Assembly: GCA_964619955.1 (NCBI GenBank)
Contig: CAZUJF010000015.1
Location: forward strand, 51,281 to 115,280
DNA length: 64,000 bases
Direction: 5' to 3'
Source of the DNA: JACQFK01 sp964619955
Lineage (GTDB): Bacteria > Planctomycetota > MHYJ01 > JACPRB01
Shown here: positions 25,555 through 32,660 of the stretch, piece by piece
Position numbering within the stretch: position 1 is the first letter of the stretch
Layout of the letters: every line of letters begins with the position of its first letter
The notes under the pieces: model-generated
Seen by the model: only the letters and a program-made list of their open reading frames with translations
What the model was told of the DNA's origin: nothing
Database searches by the model: none
Translations under genes and position numbers: made by a program

Positions 25555-26040
25555 ATGAGAAACGCGATCGTGGCGCTGGGCCTGGTGGTCCTGCTGACCT
25601 CGAACGCGGCCGCGGCGGTCGCGGCCGACGTCAACGAGGTCAAGGTCACGCTGAAGGGTCTGAACTGACCCACCGGCTGAGGGAAGGCCATTATGGCCAG
25701 CCTCAAGCGCCTGTCAGGCGCTAAAACCGCGACCCAGGACGATTTTGCCAAGGGCGTGGGCACGTACATCGTGGAGTTCGACGCGATGCCCAAGGTGAAG
25801 ATCGCCGACATCAAGAAGGAAGTCGGCAAGTACGAAGTGGTGAAGGTCGCCCTCAAGGTGACGGCGGTCGTCGAGGGGAACAAGCTGGGGGACATCACCC
25901 TGTGCAACCCCAAGGACGAGGACCTCCTCAAGGAGATCGCCGCCAACAAGGGCAAGAAGCTCGTGATCTCCGGGGCCTTGGAGGAGGACGCCAAGGGCGT
26001 TCAGACTCTGACGCTCTCGCGGGTCGTGGTCGCCCCGTAG
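25555..26040 (+). CDS. Secreted HMA-domain protein with two predicted selenocysteines (UxxxU)
   Basis: Read with UGA at 25666-25668 and 25678-25680 as Sec, this is one 161-residue protein. Residues 1-24 are a signal peptide (alternating hydrophobic run ending AVAA). Residues 27-105 follow the heavy-metal-associated fold: strand NEVKVTLKGL, loop N-U38-P-T-G-U42-G-K, helix AIMASLKRLSG, strand, VGTYIVEFD, helix VKIADIKKEVG, strand YEVVKVALKV. The Sec residues fall where HMA proteins carry GMxCxxC metal ligands, with one extra residue between. A C-terminal segment (KLVISGALEE... LTLSRVVV) may be an OB-like barrel. Alternative reading: a 37-residue peptide plus a separate gene from ATG 25693, which has GAGGGAAGG upstream; this would cut a single fold in two. 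Probable role: periplasmic metal or metalloid binding. Confidence 0.75.
25666..25680 (+). other. Pair of in-frame UGA codons predicted to encode Sec38 and Sec42
   Basis: UGA-CCC-ACC-GGC-UGA in the frame of ATG 25555. The frame continues uninterrupted for 119 codons after the second UGA. The two codons align with the metal-ligand positions of the HMA loop, and there is no similar interruption elsewhere in the gene. Confidence 0.65.
25706..25722 (+). ncRNA. Candidate bacterial SECIS hairpin in the HMA gene
   Basis: A perfect 7-bp stem (AGCGCCT with AGGCGCT) closes a three-base loop GUC at 25713-25715. The loop G-U lies 32 nt after the second UGA, within the 16-37 nt range I recall for bacterial SECIS elements. 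Codons here (TCA, GCT, AAA) are unusual for this GC-rich genome, as if RNA structure constrains them. A second hairpin, GGCCA-TTA-TGGCC at 25686-25698, lies between. Confidence 0.55.
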
Positions 26041-26060
26041 ACCATCCAGCGCAATCCGGA

Positions 26061-26099
26061 AGCCCTCCGGGACCGAAAGGCCCCGGAGGGCTTTTTTTT
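26061..26099 (+). terminator. Rho-independent terminator after the HMA selenoprotein gene
   Basis: AGCCCTCCGG at 26061-26070 pairs perfectly with CCGGAGGGCT at 26083-26092, a 10-bp stem with a 12-nt loop that can extend further, followed by eight T. This is the clearest intrinsic terminator in the window. Confidence 0.9.
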
Positions 26100-26110
26100 C
26101 GCGCGCTGCG

Positions 26111-26116
26111 TATAAT
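26111..26116 (+). promoter_or_regulatory. -10 box TATAAT, leaderless-type
   Basis: A perfect TATAAT directly after the terminator ends 10 nt before ATG 26127. No Shine-Dalgarno site. Confidence 0.55.
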
Positions 26117-26126
26117 CCAAACCCCC

Positions 26127-26960
26127 ATGAATCTCTATCTGAACGGGAAGTACCTGCCGCTCGAGGAAGGCCGCGTCTCCGTCGAGGATCGCGGCTTCCA
26201 GTTCGGCGACGGCGTCTACGAGGTCGTCCGCTTCTACGGCGGCCGGCCCTTCCGGCTCGCGCAGCACCTGCGCCGCCTGGAGCAAAGCGTGAAGGGCGTC
26301 GAGATTCCGCTCCCGGAGCCCGCGGAGAAGATCGCGGAGGTCTGCGGACGGGTGGCAAAGGGACTCGGGGACGCGCAGGTCTACCTCCAGGTCACGCGCG
26401 GGGCCGCGCCCCGGGCCCATGCGTTCCCGAAACAGACGCCGCCCACGCTCGTGATCTACGCGCGCGCGGCGGCCGTTCCCGATCCGGACCGGAAGCTGCG
26501 CCTGAAATCGGTGCTCGACGACCGCTGGGGGCGCTGCCACCTGAAGGTCATCTGCCTGCTGCCGAACATCCTGGCGAAACAAAGGGCGGCGGAGGCGGGA
26601 TGCGACGAGGGCCTCTTCGTCCGCGACGGCCGGGTGACCGAAGGGACGGCGTCGAACGCGTTCTTCATCGTGAACGGGGCTCTGTGCACCCACGCGGCCG
26701 ACGCGCACATCCTCAACGGCGTCACGCGGGAGGTCATCCTGGAACTGGCCCGCGAGGCGGGGATCCCGGTCCGCCAGGAGGCGCTGACCCTGGCGCAGGC
26801 GATGGGGAGCGACGAGGCCTTCATCACGGGGACGATCACGGAGATCGGGCCGGTCGTCGCGATCGACGGGAAGCCGCTGGGCGCGGGGGTTCCGGGGCCG
26901 CTCACCCGGCGGCTCCAGGCGGCCTTCCGGGCCCTGGCCGCGCGTGAATGCGGCACCTGA
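26127..26960 (+). CDS. Class IV aminotransferase (D-amino acid or branched-chain type)
   Basis: A 277-residue PLP enzyme of fold type IV. It begins MNLYLNGKYLPLEEGRVSVE and DRGFQFGDGVYEVVRFYGGR, the family start. The PLP lysine lies in RCHLKVICLLPNILAKQRA, and ligand motifs include TEGTASNAFFI and the phosphate-cup ILNGVTREVILELA and ITGTITEIGPV. The sequence is closer to D-alanine aminotransferase (Dat) than to IlvE by the LKVICLLPNILAKQ block, but lyases of this fold (PabC) cannot be excluded. It is the first gene after a strong terminator with its own promoter. Confidence 0.85.
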   Translation: MNLYLNGKYLPLEEGRVSVEDRGFQFGDGVYEVVRFYGGRPFRLAQHLRRLEQSVKGVEIPLPEPAEKIAEVCGRVAKGLGDAQVYLQVTRGAAPRAHAFPKQTPPTLVIYARAAAVPDPDRKLRLKSVLDDRWGRCHLKVICLLPNILAKQRAAEAGCDEGLFVRDGRVTEGTASNAFFIVNGALCTHAADAHILNGVTREVILELAREAGIPVRQEALTLAQAMGSDEAFITGTITEIGPVVAIDGKPLGAGVPGPLTRRLQAAFRALAARECGT

Positions 26961-26989
26961 TTCCCCATTCCTCATCCGGAATTCTTCCC

Positions 26990-26995
26990 TATACT
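26990..26995 (+). promoter_or_regulatory. -10 box TATACT, leaderless-type
   Basis: TATACT ends 6 nt before ATG 27002, so transcription would start on the A of the start codon. It decides the start over an in-frame codon at 26948, inside the previous gene. Confidence 0.55.
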
Positions 26996-27001
26996 ACTCG
27001 C

Positions 27002-27604
27002 ATGTCCGAACACCCCGCCGGCGGCTCCTTCGAAACCAGCCGCCACCTCATGGATTCGGCCGCCCGGCTCTCGTTGAAGAACTCGGTCCTGGAACGCCTT
27101 CTTTGCCTCTTCAGCGGTCCGTTCGACGTGGACCGGCTCCACCAGGACATCCTGGACACGGCCATGAGCGCCGTGCCCTGCGAGGCATCCTCCATCTTCC
27201 GAGTGGACGCCTCCGACGGGCTGGTGCTGGTGGCCGCCCGGGGACGCGTGGCGGAGAAGATCGTCGGCCTGCGCCTCAAGAAGGGGCAGGGGATCGCGGG
27301 CGCCTGCGCCTCCGACCGCCGCATCCTGCCCGTGAGCGACGTCGCGAGCGACCCCCGGCACGCCGCGGCGTACGCGCAGTCCCTGGGCTTCGAGACGCGT
27401 TCGCTGCTCGCGGTGCCGATCCTCTGCGGCGAGGACTGCCTCGGGGTGATCGAGCTGATCAACAAGACCGGAGGCGACGAGTTCCAGCGGCACGAGCTGG
27501 AGCTGGTGGAGCGCGTGGGCCGCACCGCCGGGGACGTGATCGTGCTGAAGACGCTGGCCGCGGGCCCGGCGCCCGCGAAGAAAAGCCGCAAGAAGGGCAA
27601 GTAG
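27002..27604 (+). CDS. GAF domain protein
   Basis: A 200-residue soluble protein with one GAF domain at residues about 30-180: DILDTAMSAVPCEASSIFRV, LRLKKGQGIAGACASDRRIL, LLAVPILCGEDCLGVIELIN and a final helix. It ends in a lysine-rich tail (KKSRKKGK). GAF domains bind cyclic nucleotides or other small ligands. It is nine bases upstream of pilT and then a kinase, so it may sense a signal for that unit. Confidence 0.85.
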   Translation: MSEHPAGGSFETSRHLMDSAARLSLKNSVLERLLCLFSGPFDVDRLHQDILDTAMSAVPCEASSIFRVDASDGLVLVAARGRVAEKIVGLRLKKGQGIAGACASDRRILPVSDVASDPRHAAAYAQSLGFETRSLLAVPILCGEDCLGVIELINKTGGDEFQRHELELVERVGRTAGDVIVLKTLAAGPAPAKKSRKKGK

Positions 27605-27613
27605 GGGACGACC

Positions 27614-28738
27614 ATGGACATCGACGCGATCCTGAAGGAGCTCGTCGCGCGGCGCGGCTCCGACCTGCATTTGAAAGTCGGCCGCCCCCCGCTCATGCGC
27701 ATCGCCAGCGACCTGCTGCCGAGCGAATTCCAGACTCTGGACGATGCGGACATGAAGGAGATGCTCGGGAAGATCCTCGGGCCCGAGGGCTGGGCGCGGC
27801 TGGAGGAGGACTACGAGGTGGACGCCTCGTACGAGATCGCGGACGTGGCCCGCTTCCGCGTCAACGCCTTCAAGGAGAAGGGCCGTTACGGGGCGGCCAT
27901 GCGCGTCATCCCGCTGTCCACGCCGACGCTCGACGGGATGGGGCATCCCGCGGTGCTGAAGGACATCTGCCAGGCCGCGCAAGGCCTGGTGCTCGTGACC
28001 GGCCCGACGGGCAGCGGCAAGTCCACGACGCTGGCCGCGATGATCACGCACATCAACGAGTCCGCCCCGTTGCACATCGTCACGATCGAGGATCCCATCG
28101 AGTTCATTTACACGGACAAGAAGTGCACCATCCGGCAGCGCCAGCTGGGGCGGGACGTGAAGTCCCTCGCCGAGGCGCTGAGGCGGGTGCTGCGGCAGGA
28201 CCCCGACGTGATCCTCATGGGCGAGATGCGCGATCCGGAGACCATCGAACTGGCCCTGCACGCGGCGGAGACGGGGCACCTCGTGTTTTCCACGCTGCAC
28301 ACGAACGACGCGAAACAGACGATCGACCGCATCATCTCGACGTTCCCGACGGATTCGCATCCGCAGATCCGCGCCCAGCTCGCCCTGGCGCTCCAGGCGG
28401 TGGTGAGCCAGCGCCTGGTGAAGCGGGCGGACGGCAGCGGCCGCATCGCGGCGATGGAGATCATGATCAACTCGCCGAACATCCGCGAGCTCATCCAGGA
28501 GGGGAAGACGAGCTCCATGGAAAAGGCGATGGCCGCCTCCGGGGATTTCTACCGGATGCAGACCTTCAACCAGGCGCTGGCGAAGCTGGTGCAGGACCGC
28601 GTCGTCAGCGAACAGGAGGCCCTCGGCGTCTCCACGAACCCCAACGACCTGAAGCTGGCCCTGAAGGGGGTCCAGACGGCGGCCGTCAACCGCGGGACGG
28701 AGACCCGGCCCGCCATGAAGATCAACCGGACCTTCTGA
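27614..28738 (+). CDS. Type IV pilus retraction ATPase (PilT/PilU family)
   Basis: A 374-residue hexameric secretion-type ATPase. The N-terminal domain starts IDAILKELVARRGSDLHLKV. Walker A is GPTGSGKST at residues 130-138, the Asp box IEDPIEFIY follows, Walker B is DVILMGEMRD near 198-207, and the AETGHLVFSTLHT motif specific to PilT/PilU is at 218-230. PilT disassembles pilus fibres for twitching motility; PilU is a paralogue. No pilin or assembly genes are nearby. Confidence 0.93.
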   Translation: MDIDAILKELVARRGSDLHLKVGRPPLMRIASDLLPSEFQTLDDADMKEMLGKILGPEGWARLEEDYEVDASYEIADVARFRVNAFKEKGRYGAAMRVIPLSTPTLDGMGHPAVLKDICQAAQGLVLVTGPTGSGKSTTLAAMITHINESAPLHIVTIEDPIEFIYTDKKCTIRQRQLGRDVKSLAEALRRVLRQDPDVILMGEMRDPETIELALHAAETGHLVFSTLHTNDAKQTIDRIISTFPTDSHPQIRAQLALALQAVVSQRLVKRADGSGRIAAMEIMINSPNIRELIQEGKTSSMEKAMAASGDFYRMQTFNQALAKLVQDRVVSEQEALGVSTNPNDLKLALKGVQTAAVNRGTETRPAMKINRTF

Positions 28739-28741
28739 TCC

Positions 28742-29917
28742 ATGGATCTCTCCGGCCTGAGATTCGCCTCGTCCTCCTTCTATACCGTCCACGGCGAGAT
28801 CGGCCGGGGCGGCATGGGCATCGTGCTGCTCGCGGAAAAGAACAGCGAGGGGGTGTCCGACCTGGTCGCGCTCAAGACCATCCGGACGAAATCCGCCGAC
28901 CACGAGGCCAAGCTCAAGGAGGAGGCCAACATCGCCACCGGCCTCCGGCACGAGAACATCGTCAAGACCTACGGGCTCGAGGCGGTCCCCTACAGCCAGC
29001 TGCCCGCCGAGTTCCTGAAGGAATTCGACCTGCTGTCGTACGAGGCGGCGCGGCGGCAGGCGGTTCCGCGGCCGGTCCCGGGGGCGAAAGCGGCGGATCC
29101 ACGGCTCAAGCTGAAGCCCGCGGCGGCCGGCCCCGAGCAGCGCCTGCTGCTGATGGTGATGGACTACATCGAAGGCACCGATCTGCGGACCTTCCAGAAC
29201 GACCACTACAAACGGGACCTGCTGATCCCCGTCCCGCTCGCCGCGTTCATGATCAGCCGCATCGCGCGTGCGCTCGCGTATGCGCATCAGACGATCATCC
29301 ATCGGGACATCTCCCCCGAAAACCTCCTGGTCAACCTGCACGGCGTCGTGAAGCTGATGGATTTCGGCGTGGCGGTCAGCACGGCGGAGGAGGGGCTGAC
29401 GGGGAAGGTGTCGTACATGTCCCCGGAGCAGATCTCCGGATTCGCCGTGGATGCGCGCACGGACCTCTATTCGCTCGGACTGGTGCTCTATCTGATGCTG
29501 ACCGGGGTGCATCTGCAGCGCGTCCCCGGCCGGCTGGCGACGCCGGAGAAGGTCGAGCTGGTGCGGAAGCTTCAAGGCCGCCCCTTCCTGCCGCCGAACA
29601 AGGTGCGCCTCGACATCCCCGGCCCGATCTCGGACATCTGCATGAAGATGCTCGCCCCGGACCGGGAGCAGCGCTATGCGCGCGCGGAGGACGTGGCGCG
29701 CGATCTCGAGCAGCGCTACCTGTACGCCAAGGGCTTCGGGCCGACCAACAATTCGCTCCAGGCCTATCTCGAGATCTTCGACGCCAACTTCAAGGAGATC
29801 GCCCCGCAGCAGCTCCAGCAGCTGCCGTTCCTGAACGGCGAGCTCCGGCGCCCGCTCTCGGCGAAACTCTACAGCCCCGAAGGCCGCCTGCTGCTTGAGG
29901 AAACCCTCCAGCGGTGA
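28742..29917 (+). CDS. Serine/threonine protein kinase with N-lobe insert
   Basis: A 391-residue Hanks-type kinase, three bases after pilT. Glycine loop GEIGRGGMGIVLLAE, catalytic Lys in VALKTI, catalytic loop IIHRDISPENLLVN, DFG in LMDFGVAV, and GKVSYMSPEQI are all present, so it should be active. An insert of about 50 residues, partly Pro/Ala-rich (residues about 85-135), splits the N-lobe before LLLMVMDYIEGTD. There is no membrane helix. The C-terminal 80 residues are unassigned. It could phosphorylate pilus or GAF partners encoded upstream. Confidence 0.9.
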   Translation: MDLSGLRFASSSFYTVHGEIGRGGMGIVLLAEKNSEGVSDLVALKTIRTKSADHEAKLKEEANIATGLRHENIVKTYGLEAVPYSQLPAEFLKEFDLLSYEAARRQAVPRPVPGAKAADPRLKLKPAAAGPEQRLLLMVMDYIEGTDLRTFQNDHYKRDLLIPVPLAAFMISRIARALAYAHQTIIHRDISPENLLVNLHGVVKLMDFGVAVSTAEEGLTGKVSYMSPEQISGFAVDARTDLYSLGLVLYLMLTGVHLQRVPGRLATPEKVELVRKLQGRPFLPPNKVRLDIPGPISDICMKMLAPDREQRYARAEDVARDLEQRYLYAKGFGPTNNSLQAYLEIFDANFKEIAPQQLQQLPFLNGELRRPLSAKLYSPEGRLLLEETLQR

Positions 29918-29940
29918 TGGACGGCCGGCCGCCGGCCGAC

Positions 29941-29946
29941 TACAAT
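29941..29946 (+). promoter_or_regulatory. -10 box TACAAT for the DUF481 gene
   Basis: TACAAT lies 27 nt before ATG 29974, with TTGAGGA as ribosome site in between. This is a conventional leadered promoter. Confidence 0.45.
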
Positions 29947-29973
29947 CCCCCCGCACTTTTTTGAGGACGACGC

Positions 29974-30966
29974 ATGAAACGGAGCCTTTTCACGCTGTTG
30001 ATCATGGCCGGGACGGCGCTGGCCGACGATGAAGTCAAACTCAAGAACGGGGACCGCCTCAGCGGCAAGGTGCTGTCCCTGTCGGGGGGGAAGCTCGAGC
30101 TCGAAACCCCGCATGCCGGAAAACTGCTGCTCGACTGGGGGCAGGTGGTGTCCGTCAAGACGGACGGCAAGGTGAAGGTGCGGGTGGCCACGGGGGAGAC
30201 CTTCGAGGGGAAGCTCTCCGCGGGCGCGGAAAGCCGCCTGAAGATTGAGACGGAAGGGGCGGCGGCGCCGATCGAAGTCGATCCCGCCAAGGTCACCCAT
30301 TTCAATCAGCCGCCCACGAAGTGGCATGGAAGCGTGAATCTCAGCGCGCGCGCCACCGACGGCAACACGCATACCCAGAGCGGCCTGCTCGGGGTCACGC
30401 TCAACCGGGCCACGGAGGACGACGATTTCATCATCCGGGCGATCTACCGCTACGGCGAGAAATCGGGGGAACTTCAGGAGCGCAACGGATACGGTTTGAC
30501 CAAATACAGCCACAAACTCGGCGGCGACCTTTACGGGTTCGCCTCGGCGGAGTTCCTGTCCGATCAATTCAAGGACCTGACGCTGCAGACCGTGCTCGCC
30601 GCCGGATTGGGATATTCCCTGGTGAAGACCTCCTGGATGGACTTTTCCCTGGAGGCCGGCCTGGCCTGGGTGAACAACGACTACCGCCGGCTTCAGAAGG
30701 ACGAGGATCATTTCGGCGGCCGCGCCTCCGCCCACGTGCGCCTCGATCTCTTCTGGGGGTTCCAGTTCAAGGACACGTTCACGATCTACCCGAATTTCGA
30801 GGACTCCCAGGACTTTCAGATCCGCAACGAAGGCACCCTGACGAACAACCTGGGCCAGGGCTGGTCGCTGGTCGGCGGGGTGATCACGGAGTACGATCGC
30901 AAGCCGGCGCCCGGCGTGCACCGGCACGACGACACGTATTTCTTCGGCCTGGGATACAGTTTCTAA
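29974..30966 (+). CDS. DUF481 outer-membrane beta-barrel protein
   Basis: A 330-residue exported protein. The signal peptide ends near GTALADDE. Residues 20-105 form two copies of a small beta domain (VKLKNGDRLSGKVLSLSG and VRVATGETFEGKLSAG) also found in three nearby proteins. From residue 115 comes the DUF481 barrel (YdiY-like): WHGSVNLSARATDGNTHTQS, alternating strands and a terminal aromatic, FFGLGYSF, as expected for outer-membrane insertion. Function unknown; homologues are salt-induced. Confidence 0.85.
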   Translation: MKRSLFTLLIMAGTALADDEVKLKNGDRLSGKVLSLSGGKLELETPHAGKLLLDWGQVVSVKTDGKVKVRVATGETFEGKLSAGAESRLKIETEGAAAPIEVDPAKVTHFNQPPTKWHGSVNLSARATDGNTHTQSGLLGVTLNRATEDDDFIIRAIYRYGEKSGELQERNGYGLTKYSHKLGGDLYGFASAEFLSDQFKDLTLQTVLAAGLGYSLVKTSWMDFSLEAGLAWVNNDYRRLQKDEDHFGGRASAHVRLDLFWGFQFKDTFTIYPNFEDSQDFQIRNEGTLTNNLGQGWSLVGGVITEYDRKPAPGVHRHDDTYFFGLGYSF

Positions 30967-30979
30967 GGAAGGACCTGGG

Positions 30980-31393
30980 ATGGAAATCAAAGGGCTGAAC
31001 ACGGCGCGGAATCTTGGAAAGGAATTCCGGGACTTCCTCACCAAGACGAACATGCTGGCCCTGGCGCTCGCCGTCGTCATCGGCGGCGCGGTGGGCAAGG
31101 TCGTGGACGGTCTCGTGAAGCATCTGCTGATGCCCGTGATCGGGATCGTCGATGCCAAGGGGGACTGGCGCCAATGGTCCACGGAGATCGGCAGGTTCAA
31201 GCTGGAATACGGTCAGATCCTGGGGTTGCTGGTCGATTTTCTCATCGTCGCCATGGTCGTCTTCTTCGTCACCAAGGCCCTGATCAAGCCGGCGCCGCCG
31301 GCGCCGTCCAAGGTCTGCCCCGAATGCCGGGAGAACATCCATCCGGAGGCCACCCGCTGCAAGTTCTGCACGGCGGTGCAGCCGAAAGCCTGA
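30980..31393 (+). CDS. mscL: MscL-family mechanosensitive channel with C-terminal zinc ribbon
   Basis: A 137-residue protein. Residues 10-105 match MscL: EFRDFLTKTNMLALALAVVI, GGAVGKVVDGLVKHLLMPVI (first helix) and LGLLVDFLIVAMVVFFVTKA (second helix). The usual cytoplasmic helix bundle is replaced by a zinc ribbon: C113-x2-C116...C127-x2-C130 (CPECRENIHPEATRCKFC). MscL releases solutes on hypo-osmotic shock. The ribbon may replace the bundle in assembly or sense metal or redox; this is inference. AAGGAAGGA precedes the ATG. Confidence 0.88.
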   Translation: MEIKGLNTARNLGKEFRDFLTKTNMLALALAVVIGGAVGKVVDGLVKHLLMPVIGIVDAKGDWRQWSTEIGRFKLEYGQILGLLVDFLIVAMVVFFVTKALIKPAPPAPSKVCPECRENIHPEATRCKFCTAVQPKA

Positions 31394-31458
31394 GGCGGCT
31401 TCAGTCGGGGGCGCCATTCGGCCGATGCAGTTGAGAAGGGGACCGCGATCCCCCCGCC

Positions 31459-31833
31459 ATGACTGAAAAGAAAGAGCTGCGCATCACGTACGAGCCGCGA
31501 GGCCCGGCGGTCGTGATCCATCTCGACGGTCCCGCGGACCACATCCAGTACTACAAGCTCGAGGAGGCGATCCAGACCCAGCTCGACCACAAGCAGATGA
31601 GCCTGGTCGTGGACCTCACCGAGCTGACCTACATCTCCAGCGCGGGCATCAACGCCCTGGGGCACGCCGCCGCCCAATACGAGAAGATCGGCGGGCGGCT
31701 CTGTTACGTCCGGCCCGCGAAGACGGCCCAGTGGCATTTCTTCACCACGATCGGCGTGGACCGCATCTTCCCCTGGGCGGCGACGCTCGAGGAGGCCCTT
31801 CAGCGCGTGGCGCCGCCCTCCGCCCCGCGGTGA
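31459..31833 (+). CDS. STAS domain anti-anti-sigma-factor-like protein
   Basis: A 124-residue single STAS domain. ITYEPRGPAVVIHLDGPADH begins the first strands, and VDLTELTYISSAGINALGHA holds the conserved DLT-x4-ISSAG phosphorylation loop. Such proteins switch partners with anti-sigma kinases when the Ser is phosphorylated. No RsbW-type kinase is adjacent. Its 3' end overlaps the convergent release-factor-like gene by 34 bases. Confidence 0.88.
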   Translation: MTEKKELRITYEPRGPAVVIHLDGPADHIQYYKLEEAIQTQLDHKQMSLVVDLTELTYISSAGINALGHAAAQYEKIGGRLCYVRPAKTAQWHFFTTIGVDRIFPWAATLEEALQRVAPPSAPR

Positions 31834-32189
31834 CGCGCCCGGGCCCGGCGGGAGGCCCGCGATTTCCGGGCCCGCAGCTTCTCGATCTTCTGCAGTCGCT
31901 TCGAGGTCCCGGGGGACTGCCGCTCCTCGATCCGGTCGACGAGCTCCCGCAGCGCCAGGAAGCGGTTCAGGCTGAGCCGCCGCTCCCGCTGGCAGCGGAT
32001 GTGGAGCCCCAGCGGGGGATACGCGAGCTGCACGCAGCTGTTCGTGGCGTTGATCTTGGAGCCCCCCGGCCCGCCGCCCTTGATGAACGATTCCTCGATG
32101 GCGGCGGAATCGATGCCGAGCCTCTGGATGCGGCCCTTGAGCTCCGCGATCTTGCCCGGCGAGACGTCGAAACCGGCGTCGAGGTTCAT
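31800..32189 (-). CDS. Peptide chain release factor-like protein with G-P-G-G-S loop
   Basis: A 129-residue protein of the class I release factor/ArfB (YaeJ) catalytic-domain family. It has KGGGPGGSKINATNSCVQL (loop at residues 38-44), then RCQRERRLSLNRFLALREL and a basic C-terminal tail, RLQKIEKLRARKSRASRRAR, as in ribosome-rescue hydrolases that bind the mRNA channel. The catalytic loop is normally GGQ with a methylated Gln; here the codon is TCC, Ser. This may disable peptide release or mark a divergent group. Start and promoter face the next gene. Confidence 0.8.
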   Translation of the reverse strand: MNLDAGFDVSPGKIAELKGRIQRLGIDSAAIEESFIKGGGPGGSKINATNSCVQLAYPPLGLHIRCQRERRLSLNRFLALRELVDRIEERQSPGTSKRLQKIEKLRARKSRASRRARARHRGAEGGATR

Positions 32190-32193
32190 GGGG

Positions 32194-32200
32194 TATCATA
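32194..32200. promoter_or_regulatory. Bidirectional overlapping -10 boxes (TATCATA)
   Basis: On the plus strand TATCAT (32194-32199) ends 8 nt before ATG 32208. On the minus strand the overlapping TATGAT (32200-32195) ends 5 nt before the ATG at 32189. Only 18 nt separate the two start codons, so one site must serve both genes. Confidence 0.5.
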
Positions 32201-32207
32201 GTAGCAG

Positions 32208-32660
32208 ATGAGGATCTTGCTTCTGGCGCCCCTGCTGCTCCTCTACCATCCCGCCGATGTGACGGGGGTCGGGGCCCAGATCCTGTCGGACGATTCGGTG
32301 CGGCTGTATTGGACGCTTCCCAACGATGCGTCGGTGACCGGGGTGACGATCTTCCGGGAGCGCATCGACGGCGACGACGACATCTACCGCTTCGAACTGC
32401 AGGGTCTTCAGACCTCCTACACGGACGGCGGCACCTCGGTCACGCGGTCGTACCGCTACTGGATCCACACGCGGGATGCGCAGGGGGATCTGAGCGACGG
32501 GGTCTGGGTGGAGGTCATCGGCGAAGGCGACTACTACGATGATGACGACGATGACTGGGAGCTCTGGTGCTGGGCCCGGTCTGCGGCGTCGCCGGGCGTC
32601 CCGGCTTCCTGGCTGGCGGCGGTCTTCGGCTTGCTGCTCCTGCTCGCCGTGCGGCGTTAG
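32208..32660 (+). CDS. Fibronectin type III protein with MYXO-CTERM-like tail
   Basis: A 150-residue exported protein. A short signal peptide (ILLLAPLLLLYHPADVTG) is followed by one FN3-like domain (VRLYWTLPNDASVTGVTIF ... YRYWIHTRDAQGDLSDG). An acidic run of Asp follows, then CWARSAASPGVPASWLAAVF, a hydrophobic helix and a terminal VRR. The Cys, helix and Arg arrangement resembles MYXO-CTERM/GlyGly-CTERM sorting tails, which are processed in the envelope. Its stop overlaps the convergent ABC gene by four bases. Confidence 0.6.
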   Translation: MRILLLAPLLLLYHPADVTGVGAQILSDDSVRLYWTLPNDASVTGVTIFRERIDGDDDIYRFELQGLQTSYTDGGTSVTRSYRYWIHTRDAQGDLSDGVWVEVIGEGDYYDDDDDDWELWCWARSAASPGVPASWLAAVFGLLLLLAVRR

